From an uncultured Porphyromonadaceae bacterium (GTDB taxonomy: Bacteria > Bacteroidota > Bacteroidia > Bacteroidales > Muribaculaceae), in NCBI GenBank assembly GCA_902461565.1, contig CABPYL010000011.1:1-64000 (forward strand): a stretch of DNA of 64,000 bases, written 5' to 3'. A program made the position numbers and the translations under genes. Shown one piece after another: positions 19,422-26,008 of the stretch. A model generated the notes under the pieces. The model had not been told where the DNA came from and searched no databases. It saw nothing but the letters and a program-made list of their open reading frames with translations. The number at the start of each line of letters is the position of its first letter. Positions within the stretch are counted from its first letter, which is position 1.

Positions 19422-20126
19422 TTATATGGGGTAGCCCATGAGCTTGAGAATGAGCGGTGCTAACAGAGTAGTGAGTATTCCGTTAAGGGTCAGACCGAGC
19501 GACGAGAACGCTCCGTAACGGTCGCTGCGTTCCATTGCGGCGGAGGTGCCTACGGCGTGTGCGGCTGTGCCGATGGACAGGCCTGTAGCCATAGGACTTT
19601 TTACATGCCCGAGTTTCACAATCTTGAAGCCCGTCATGCCTCCGAAAATGCCTGTGGAGACAACCACAGCGGCAGTGAGCGGAGGTATTCCGCCGATACT
19701 TTGCGAGATTTCCATAGCTATAGGCGTTGTTACTGCCTTAGGCGCCAGCGACATAACCACCTCGCGCGATGCTCCGAAAAGTTCGGCGAAAAACACTACG
19801 GAAACCACGCCGGCGACGCATCCGCACATTTCGGCGGTGAGCAGGGGCAGCATCTGTTTCTTTATTGTTTCAAGCTGTTTATACAGCGGAACGCCCAAAG
19901 CGACCACTGCCGGTTTCAGCCACATGTCTATGTATATGCCTGCCTGCTGATATGTTTCGAAACGTATGTCCATGCACAGCAAAAGACATATCATCACTAT
20001 GATGGAAACTAAAATCGGATTCAGCAGACGCATGCCGGTGCGACGCTGAAGATATTGTGCTCCAAGATAGCTCGCGAATGTAAGGGCTATCAGAAAAATT
20101 TTATCGGTTAAGAAGTCCATCAGCAT
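19422..20126 (-). CDS. lrgB: LrgB/CidB family membrane protein
   Basis: A 234-residue polytopic inner-membrane protein of the LrgB/CidB family. The family core is present: SLAPKAVTTPIAMEIS, then IFGGMTGF, and the signature GLSIGTAAHAVGTSAAME. These proteins act with LrgA/CidA; proposed roles are murein-hydrolase export control and, in Bacillus and Streptococcus, pyruvate transport linked to acetate overflow. The start overlaps the end of lrgA by 7 nt, so the two are translationally coupled. Downstream lies the oppositely oriented SRP RNA. Confidence 0.9.
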   Translation of the reverse strand: MLMDFLTDKIFLIALTFASYLGAQYLQRRTGMRLLNPILVSIIVMICLLLCMDIRFETYQQAGIYIDMWLKPAVVALGVPLYKQLETIKKQMLPLLTAEMCGCVAGVVSVVFFAELFGASREVVMSLAPKAVTTPIAMEISQSIGGIPPLTAAVVVSTGIFGGMTGFKIVKLGHVKSPMATGLSIGTAAHAVGTSAAMERSDRYGAFSSLGLTLNGILTTLLAPLILKLMGYPI

Positions 20127-20488
20127 GCCCTCCTGCGTTTAAGGTTCATAAGCCTGTTATGGCGCGCCCACTGGTGTACGCGTCCCGTAACAATGATTAT
20201 CACCGCCGTACTGAGCACCGAGGCGGCGACGATAGGAAGCCATTCGCGGCTGAGTATGCCCAGACAGTTCATTATTCCAATGCCGGCGGGAACAAAGAAA
20301 AAGCCGAGGTTGTGGACAAGAAAATCAGCCACACGCTCGACATAGCGAAGTTTTACAATTCCGGCTTTGAGAGCCGCCGCAAGAGCGACCATACCGATTA
20401 CGCTCGATGGCAGCGGCACGCCAGTGAGCCATACGATGAACTCGCCGAGGGCGAGGAAGGCGAACAATACGCCACACTGAATCAACAT
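20120..20488 (-). CDS. lrgA: LrgA/CidA family membrane protein
   Basis: A 122-residue protein with four hydrophobic segments and the LrgA/CidA signature region FIVWLTGVPLPSSVIGM near the N-terminus. It has the short cytoplasmic basic C-terminus common in the family. It is the holin-like partner of LrgB, which overlaps it by 7 nt. Both lie immediately downstream of the ackA terminator on the same strand, which is notable because LrgAB/CidAB function is linked to pyruvate and acetate metabolism in Firmicutes. Confidence 0.88.
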   Translation of the reverse strand: MLIQCGVLFAFLALGEFIVWLTGVPLPSSVIGMVALAAALKAGIVKLRYVERVADFLVHNLGFFFVPAGIGIMNCLGILSREWLPIVAASVLSTAVIIIVTGRVHQWARHNRLMNLKRRRAC

Positions 20489-20516
20489 AAAATTGTACCT
20501 TATTAGAAAATCGCCG

Positions 20517-20524
20517 CAAAGTTA
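20517..20524 (-). promoter_or_regulatory. lrgAB promoter -7 element
   Basis: Read leftward, TAACTTTG lies 28 bp before the lrgA start and fits TAnnTTTG exactly. The same octamer precedes yihY, the B3/B4 gene, wza, the purF-like gene and bamD. Confidence 0.6.
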
Positions 20525-20555
20525 CAGCTTTTTTCCGTAGGGTGTATAAGTATAT

Positions 20556-20584
20556 ATAAAAAATGGCCGCGGAAAGCGGCCATT
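20556..20584 (-). terminator. ackA terminator
   Basis: A 9-bp stem AATGGCCGC/GCGGCCATT (20562-20570 with 20576-20584) and a 5-base loop are followed, on the minus strand, by a T-run. It sits 23 nt after the ackA stop and separates ackA from lrgA. Confidence 0.85.
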
Positions 20585-20606
20585 CGTATCTGTAGGTAAA
20601 AGATGC

Positions 20607-21809
20607 TTATTTTGCCAGAGCGGCGGTATCGCGGGCGATGGTGAGTTCCTCGTCGGTGGGTATTACACATACCTTTACGCGCGATGCTGCGGAGGAGATG
20701 ACAGTTTCGGTGCCGCGGGTGCGTGCGTTCATATCCTTGTCGATTTCCACGCCCATGAAGCCGAGTGTGCTGCATACATCGGCACGCAGGCCTGCCTGGT
20801 TTTCGCCGACACCGCCGGTGAAAACGATGATGTCTACACCGTCCATTTCGGCAGCGTAGGCGCCAATATATTTGGTGATGCGCAGCATGTACATGTCGAG
20901 GGCGAGGCGTGCGCGTTCGTTGCCTTCTGCGATGGCTGCCTCGATTTCGCGCATATCGTTGCTTACGCCACTCACACCAAGCACACCGCTTTCCTTGTTG
21001 ATTATGTTCTGCAACTGGTCGGCGGTGAGGTTATGCTTGTTCATGAGGAATGTCAGTGCTCCGGGATCTACGTCGCCCACGCGTGTTCCCATCATCAGAC
21101 CTTCCACCGGGGTGAGGCCCATAGAAGTGTCCACGCATTTGCCACCGACGATAGCGGCCATTGAGGCGCCGTTACCGATATGGCAGGTGATTATGCGCTG
21201 TTTGGTAATGTCCACACCGAGGAATTCGCACACGCGGGCGCTTACGTAGCGGTGGCTCGTGCCGTGGAATCCGTAGCGGCGTACGCCGTCTTCCTTATAT
21301 AATTTGTAGGGCAGGGCATACATATATGCCTTTGCGGGCATTGTCTGGTGGAACGCGGTATCGAATACTGCAACCTGAGGAACATCGGGCATAAGGGCCG
21401 TAATGGCGTCGATACCGGTCATATTGGCGGGATTGTGGAGGGGAGCGATATCGTAGCACTCGCGGATTTTAGCTTTTACAGCGTCGTCGATTAGAACACT
21501 CTCGCTGAATTTTTCGCCGCCATGCACAACGCGGTGGCCGACAGCGTCGATTTCGTTGTAGCTCGAAATGCAGCCGTCAACGGGGTCGGTGAGTTTGTTA
21601 AGAATAGCTTTTACGGCTTGCTGATGATCGATAAGTCCAAGTTCGTCGGTAGCTTTGGAGCCATCGGCTTTCTTGAATTTGAGGAAACCGCCGGGAAGGC
21701 CGATTTTTTCAACACCGCCTTCGGCAAGTGTATTACTTTCTTTGCCTTCGAGGTCGATAAGTTTATATTTTACCGAGCTGCTGCCCGAATTGAGAACGAG
21801 TATTTTCAT
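20607..21809 (-). CDS. ackA: Acetate kinase
   Basis: Cytoplasmic acetate kinase: acetyl phosphate + ADP to acetate + ATP, the ATP-yielding step of fermentative acetate formation. The sequence starts MKILVLNSGSSSVKY, the first conserved family motif. It then carries the GYRVVHGG-like segment GHRVVHGGEKF, HNP (PLHNPANM), the signature GFHGTSHRYVS, and IVFTGGVGENQ near the C-terminus. I chose the ATG at 21809 (400 aa) because it matches the family N-terminus and lies 4 nt after the pta stop. An in-frame ATG at 21833 would add eight unrelated residues and overlap pta. It ends at a clear terminator. Confidence 0.96.
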   Translation of the reverse strand: MKILVLNSGSSSVKYKLIDLEGKESNTLAEGGVEKIGLPGGFLKFKKADGSKATDELGLIDHQQAVKAILNKLTDPVDGCISSYNEIDAVGHRVVHGGEKFSESVLIDDAVKAKIRECYDIAPLHNPANMTGIDAITALMPDVPQVAVFDTAFHQTMPAKAYMYALPYKLYKEDGVRRYGFHGTSHRYVSARVCEFLGVDITKQRIITCHIGNGASMAAIVGGKCVDTSMGLTPVEGLMMGTRVGDVDPGALTFLMNKHNLTADQLQNIINKESGVLGVSGVSNDMREIEAAIAEGNERARLALDMYMLRITKYIGAYAAEMDGVDIIVFTGGVGENQAGLRADVCSTLGFMGVEIDKDMNARTRGTETVISSAASRVKVCVIPTDEELTIARDTAALAK

Positions 21810-21813
21810 GTTT

Positions 21814-22827
21814 TCAGAGGTTTTTAATGCCAATTGCCTGGTTGCAGGTAATGATTATTGTTTTGTAAATGTCTTCGGGGAAGCATCCGCGCGATAGGTC
21901 GTTGACGGGCGCTGCGAGGCCCTGGAGAATAGGTCCTGCTGCCTGTACGTTGCCGAGGCGCTGAACAAGTTTATATGCGATGTTTCCTACGGAAAGATTG
22001 GGGAACACCAGCACGTTGGCGCGACCGCTCAGCGAGCTGTTGGGCGCTTTCTGGTTGGCTACGGTTGGAACGATGGCTGCATCGGCCTGCAGTTCACCGT
22101 CGAGAACGAGGTCGGGTTCCATTTCATGGGCAATCTCGCAGGCTTTAATTACCTTGTCCACATCGGGACTCGACGCCGAGCCTTTTGTGGAGAAGGACAG
22201 CATTGCTACGCGTGGTTCTATGCCGGCGATGTCGCGTGCGGTGCGCGCGGCGCTGATTGCTATCTGTGCCAGCTCGGGAGCGGTGGGATCGGGAACAACG
22301 GCGCAGTCTGCGAAAATCAGGATATCGTTGGTGCCGAATTTGGAACCTTTGGGCAGAAGCATAAGGAATGCGCCGGAAACAACGCTGATGCCAGGCAGAG
22401 TCTTAATAATCTGGAAGGCGGGGCGCAGGACGTTGCCTGTAGTGTTGAGCGCGCCGGCAACCTGACCGTCGGCGTCGCCGGATTTCACCATAAGGCAGCC
22501 CAGGTAAAGCGGGTTGGCTGCTGTCATGCGAGCTTCTTCCATCGTCATGCCTTTCTTCTTGCGCAGTTCGAACAGCAAGGGAGCATACTTGTCGATTACC
22601 TCTTCGCTGGCGGAGTCTACGATGTTTGCTTTCTCAATATTGTTGAGCTTAAGTTCGCGGGCCATAGCCATTATCTCGTCGGGGTTGCCTATCAGCGTAA
22701 TTTCTGCCAGGCCGTCGCCTATAATACGGTCGGCGGCTGTAAGTGTGCGTGTTTCAAGGCCTTCGGGCAGCACAATCCTCTGCGGATGTTTGCGGGCCTT
22801 TTCTATCAATTGTTCAAACAATTCCAT
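21814..22827 (-). CDS. pta: Phosphate acetyltransferase
   Basis: Converts acetyl-CoA and phosphate to acetyl phosphate, feeding AckA. The chosen start at 22827 gives 337 residues beginning MELFEQLIEKARKHPQR, the usual short Pta class (PTA_PTB domain only, without the N-terminal DRTGG part of enterobacterial Pta). Conserved stretches include ANPLYLGCLMVKSGDADG, FADCAVVPDPTAPELAQIA and VLVFPNLSVGNIAYK. An upstream in-frame ATG at 22866 overlaps the promoter and is less likely. ackA follows after 4 nt, forming the classic pta-ackA operon. Confidence 0.95.
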   Translation of the reverse strand: MELFEQLIEKARKHPQRIVLPEGLETRTLTAADRIIGDGLAEITLIGNPDEIMAMARELKLNNIEKANIVDSASEEVIDKYAPLLFELRKKKGMTMEEARMTAANPLYLGCLMVKSGDADGQVAGALNTTGNVLRPAFQIIKTLPGISVVSGAFLMLLPKGSKFGTNDILIFADCAVVPDPTAPELAQIAISAARTARDIAGIEPRVAMLSFSTKGSASSPDVDKVIKACEIAHEMEPDLVLDGELQADAAIVPTVANQKAPNSSLSGRANVLVFPNLSVGNIAYKLVQRLGNVQAAGPILQGLAAPVNDLSRGCFPEDIYKTIIITCNQAIGIKNL

Positions 22828-22853
22828 AGTGTACCGTTTTTGGTTATTTTGTG

Positions 22854-22861
22854 CAAAATTA
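22854..22861 (-). promoter_or_regulatory. pta-ackA promoter -7 element
   Basis: Read leftward, TAATTTTG (22854-22861) lies 27 bp before the pta start and fits TAnnTTTG. No well-spaced TTTG is seen upstream. Confidence 0.5.
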
Positions 22862-23034
22862 AGCAAAAAAAGGCATTAATTATCCTGTACTTCAAAAAAC
22901 ATTTGAATCTGTAACGATTGTTTTTTATCGTATGCGTGTAATAATTATATCCTATTGCGGTGAACAATGTCGTACGACGGTATGTTTGAAATGAAAAGCA
23001 TCAAAGCATGTTCAACTGTTAATTGAAGAAAATT

Positions 23035-23193
23035 ATGTCTCATTCATCCACGAAACGCCGCAACCGAGCATCTGTATGGGTTGCAATAGGTGCCATATTC
23101 CTTATCATACTGTTGATTATCTGGCTTACGTTTGCCGACCTTACCGGCGATACCGACGTCGCAGCCTTTATTGCGCCCTACATTGTTAAATAA
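23035..23193 (+). CDS. Small single-span membrane protein (52 aa)
   Basis: ATG at 23035 opens a 52-codon frame: a basic, serine-rich N-terminus (residues 1-13), one strongly hydrophobic helix (about 14-33, WVAIGAIFLIILLIIWLTF), then a short acidic/hydrophobic tail ending IVK. The stop is 8 nt before the next gene, which encodes another small membrane protein, so the two are probably one transcript. The positive-inside rule puts the N-terminus in the cytoplasm. I do not recognise a family. The reading frame, spacing and clear membrane segment support it as a real gene. Confidence 0.65.
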   Translation: MSHSSTKRRNRASVWVAIGAIFLIILLIIWLTFADLTGDTDVAAFIAPYIVK

Positions 23194-23201
23194 TTAGACA
23201 T

Positions 23202-23501
23202 ATGGACGATTTTCTGATTGTAACGCCCGAAAAAACCGGTCTGCTGATGTGGATTGTGTGGGGTCTTATAGGCGTTGCGGGAGCGCTTTTGACGCAACGT
23301 ATAACTCAGTTCCGCCAGATGCTTGCCTTCAATATAGTGTTAGGTATAGCGGGCGGTATACTGGGCGGTTTCCTGTCCATCCAGGTTATTGGCGACACGC
23401 CGATGATGCTTGTGATTGTCTCGGTACTCGGTGCAATTTTCGGAGCCGGTATAATCTTATGGATTGCCGCCGCGCTTACCTCCCATTTTTCGAAAAGATA
23501 A
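23202..23501 (+). CDS. GlsB/YeaQ/YmgE-type small membrane protein
   Basis: A 99-residue protein with three hydrophobic segments. It shows the glycine-rich pattern of the transglycosylase-associated (GlsB/YeaQ/YmgE) family: WGLIGVAGALLTQ, then a helix with GIAGGILGGFL, then LGAIFGAGIILWIAAAL. Family members are small, stress-induced inner-membrane proteins of uncertain molecular function. It follows the 52-residue membrane protein after 8 nt and is closed by a GC-rich hairpin. Confidence 0.75.
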   Translation: MDDFLIVTPEKTGLLMWIVWGLIGVAGALLTQRITQFRQMLAFNIVLGIAGGILGGFLSIQVIGDTPMMLVIVSVLGAIFGAGIILWIAAALTSHFSKR

Positions 23502-23524
23502 TTGTGATTGAAGCCATATATACA

Positions 23525-23554
23525 CCGGCGGGGGCTCACGAGAACCTCCGCCGG
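23525..23554. terminator. Hairpin between the GlsB-like and GIN-domain genes
   Basis: A 10-bp stem with one G-T pair (23525-23534 with 23545-23554) and a 10-base loop in the 79-bp space between convergent genes. There is no long T-run directly after it. Confidence 0.6.
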
Positions 23555-23580
23555 CATTGCTTTGTATAGTAAACGTCTCT

Positions 23581-24432
23581 TTAGTTATTTTTTATACTGC
23601 CTCCTGAGGAATGGTGTAAAGATGTCGGATTCTTTATTGAACACGATATGTCGCCGCTGCTTGATGCGTTTGCGTTTCCTGCCTCCGCTATCAGTTTGCG
23701 TGCCGAAATATCCGCACCGCTTGAGGCTGAAAGCGACACCCGGTCGACTTCTCCGGACAAACTAATATCTGCACCGCTCGACGATGTTGCGGAAAGCACG
23801 CGAGCCTGTATGCCGTAAACGTCGATATCTGCACCGCTCGATGAAGCTACGGTTATTTCATCGGCGACAACATTTGCAAGCTTTATATCTGCTCCACTCG
23901 AAGCTGTACCGTTTACTTTCTTGTATTCGATTTTTCCTTTAAGGGATATATCAGCACCGCTCGAAGCCGAAAGCGATAAAGTACTCTTGGCAATGCGCAT
24001 GCTTTCAGTCTCGTCCAAATTGAAATCCGCACCGCTCGACACTTTTACAGATGTGAGCGCCGGGCCTGTTACAATAGCCTTAATTCTGAAACGGCGTACG
24101 TTCGTGCCATTTTGAAGGCCCATGCGTAGCTGCCCGTCTACAACATTGACCGTAAGCCGGTCGACTACATTCTCTGAAATGGTTACAACAGCCTCTCTGA
24201 CAGGTCCTACACGATAGGTTACATCGATACCGGCCCATAAGTCGATTCCATCAAATGATTGAAGATTCTTATATTCCTTAGTAACACAAGGAAGTCCGTC
24301 GTGAGAGGCATCATTGAAATCGCGCGACACTTCGGTTACCGATTTCGCGCATGAAGTGAATGAAATTGCCGGAGCCCCGAAAATGCAGGCAATACACAGG
24401 CTATAAAGCAGTTCGTGAAAATAATGTTTCAT
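23581..24432 (-). CDS. GIN-domain (DUF2807) lipoprotein with SSGAD repeats
   Basis: I place the start at 24432 (283 aa) because MKHYFHELLY opens a signal peptide ending in a lipobox, SFTSC, with Cys28 as lipid anchor. A longer frame to 24567 has no signal. The mature protein is a 'head GIN domain' (DUF2807) protein, predicted to fold as a right-handed parallel beta-helix. SSGAD recurs about every 20 residues (six exact copies, then SSGD and SSGG), one per helical turn. The function of this family is unknown; it is common in Bacteroidota envelopes. The repeats are also visible in the DNA. It is convergent with the GlsB-like gene and appears monocistronic. Confidence 0.85.
   Translation of the reverse strand: MKHYFHELLYSLCIACIFGAPAISFTSCAKSVTEVSRDFNDASHDGLPCVTKEYKNLQSFDGIDLWAGIDVTYRVGPVREAVVTISENVVDRLTVNVVDGQLRMGLQNGTNVRRFRIKAIVTGPALTSVKVSSGADFNLDETESMRIAKSTLSLSASSGADISLKGKIEYKKVNGTASSGADIKLANVVADEITVASSSGADIDVYGIQARVLSATSSSGADISLSGEVDRVSLSASSGADISARKLIAEAGNANASSSGDISCSIKNPTSLHHSSGGSIKNN
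23711..24041 (-). repeat. SSGAD-coding repeats, six copies
   Basis: Near-identical 14-15 bp blocks of the form ATCTGCACCGCTCGA start near 23711, 23768, 23828, 23888, 23951 and 24026. Spacing is 57-75 bp, always a multiple of three. They encode the SSGAD turns of the GIN-domain protein; this is protein-level periodicity and not a CRISPR array. Confidence 0.85.
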
Positions 24433-24658
24433 GATGAGATGGATTGTGGAATGTTTCTTTGCATATATGACGCATATCACCCCGCAAACGTTACATCCAG
24501 CATCAAATTTTTTTATTTTTTTGCCGAAAAACCGTAAAATAAGACAGTGAAATTTACAAACTGTCAAGAAACTTTTGTGTAATGTAAAATTATTAGCGTC
24601 CCTTCCTCGCAGGTACGGCTAAATAACGCAGGCCGGTGGCGCGATAGAAAAAAATTAT

Positions 24659-24666
24659 TATCTTTG
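24659..24666 (+). promoter_or_regulatory. serB promoter -7 element
   Basis: TATCTTTG fits TAnnTTTG and lies 26 bp before the serB start at 24693. The rest of the 260-bp region 24433-24692 is AT-rich near 24510-24600 with no other feature I can support. Confidence 0.6.
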
Positions 24667-24692
24667 CGTTGTCAAACTAACAAAAACCAGTC

Positions 24693-25934
24693 ATGAACGA
24701 GATTGAACTTATTCTTATAAATATATCCGGCGACGACCGACCCGGCGTTACGTCGGCACTTACCGAAATTCTTGCCCGCCACGATGCACAGATTCTCGAT
24801 ATCGGCCAAAGCGACATTCATCACAAACTATCGTTGGGCGTACTGTTCCGTACCACTTCCGACAAAAGCGGTGATGTTATGAAAGATCTGCTGTTCAAAT
24901 GTTACGATTTAGGTGTGAAGATACGCTTTACTCCTATTTCGGTGGAGGATTACGAGGCATGGGTTGCCCGCGAAGGCAAGAGCCGCTGGATTATCACTAT
25001 TCTGGGACGTACCCTCACGGCCAAGAACATTGCACTGGTTTCGGCGGAAATAGCGCGCCAGCAGCTGAACATCGACAGCATACGACGTCTAACGGGGCGT
25101 CAGCCGCTGTCCGACAAGATTGAGCCTCGTTCGAAAAGCTGCGTTGAGTTCTCGGTCCGTGGCAATCCTGTTGATGTAGATGCCATGCGCAGCCGGTTTA
25201 TGGAAATATCGCAGGCCGACGGGTTCGATATCTCGCTGCAGGAGGATAATGTGTTCCGCCGCTGCCGCCGTCTGATATGTTTCGATATGGATTCTACCCT
25301 TATCGAGACCGAGGTTATCGACGAACTTGCCGACCGCGCCGGCGTGGGACCTCAGGTGCGCGCAATCACCGAGAGCGCAATGCGCGGCGAGATAGACTTT
25401 TCGGAGAGCTTCAAGCGCCGTGTGGCTTTGCTGAAAGGTCTCGACGAGAGTGTTATGCGTGATATAGCCGAGAATCTGCCTATAACCGAAGGCGTAGAAA
25501 GAATGATGCAGGTTCTGAAACGCACTGGTTATAAGACGGCTATTCTGTCGGGTGGCTTCACATATTTCGGAAACTATCTGAAACAGAAGTTCGGTTTCGA
25601 TTACGTATATGCCAACGAGCTTGAAATTGTGGACGGCAAACTCACGGGCCGTCATCTCGGGGATATAGTGGACGGCAAGCGCAAGGCTGAACTACTCAAG
25701 ATAATAGCGCAGGTAGAGAATATCAATATTGCGCAGACCATCGCCGTGGGAGACGGTGCCAACGACCTTCCCATGCTCTCTACTGCCGGCCTCGGCATTG
25801 CTTTCCACGCAAAGCCAAAGGTGAAAAGAACCGCCCGCCAGTCGATTTCCACGATTGGTCTGGACGGTGTGCTGTATTTCCTTGGTTTCAAGGACAGCCT
25901 CATTACCGACAGGACGACCCCGTGCCCCGAGTGA
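24693..25934 (+). CDS. serB: Phosphoserine phosphatase with N-terminal ACT domains
   Basis: Last step of serine synthesis: phosphoserine to serine + phosphate. The 413 residues start with two ACT-type regulatory domains (about 5-85 and 97-180; note DRPGVTSALTEIL). A HAD-family catalytic domain follows: motif I CFDMDST with Asp198 and Asp200, motif II SGGFTYF, and motif IV VGDGANDLPML. A histidine- and arginine-rich C-terminal tail completes it. ACT domains suggest amino-acid (serine) feedback. The gene has its own promoter; the next gene starts 74 nt later. Confidence 0.95.
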   Translation: MNEIELILINISGDDRPGVTSALTEILARHDAQILDIGQSDIHHKLSLGVLFRTTSDKSGDVMKDLLFKCYDLGVKIRFTPISVEDYEAWVAREGKSRWIITILGRTLTAKNIALVSAEIARQQLNIDSIRRLTGRQPLSDKIEPRSKSCVEFSVRGNPVDVDAMRSRFMEISQADGFDISLQEDNVFRRCRRLICFDMDSTLIETEVIDELADRAGVGPQVRAITESAMRGEIDFSESFKRRVALLKGLDESVMRDIAENLPITEGVERMMQVLKRTGYKTAILSGGFTYFGNYLKQKFGFDYVYANELEIVDGKLTGRHLGDIVDGKRKAELLKIIAQVENINIAQTIAVGDGANDLPMLSTAGLGIAFHAKPKVKRTARQSISTIGLDGVLYFLGFKDSLITDRTTPCPE

Positions 25935-26008
25935 AGCGGTGAACAATGCCCCGGAGCAGATGTTTATATTATGTCGCCGGGCTATTAGTTCATTCACAAG
26001 CATTTGTT

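Noticed and set aside
21809..22866. Earlier starts for ackA (21833) and pta (22866)
   Set aside because: The extra N-terminal residues do not match either family, and the downstream ATGs give canonical N-termini.
23711..24041. Regularly spaced short repeats, CRISPR-like at first sight
   Set aside because: Spacing is always a multiple of three, units encode SSGAD in frame inside a lipoprotein, and no cas genes are present.
24432..24567. Start of the GIN-domain protein at 24567
   Set aside because: The extension lacks a signal sequence and hides the lipoprotein signal that begins at 24432.
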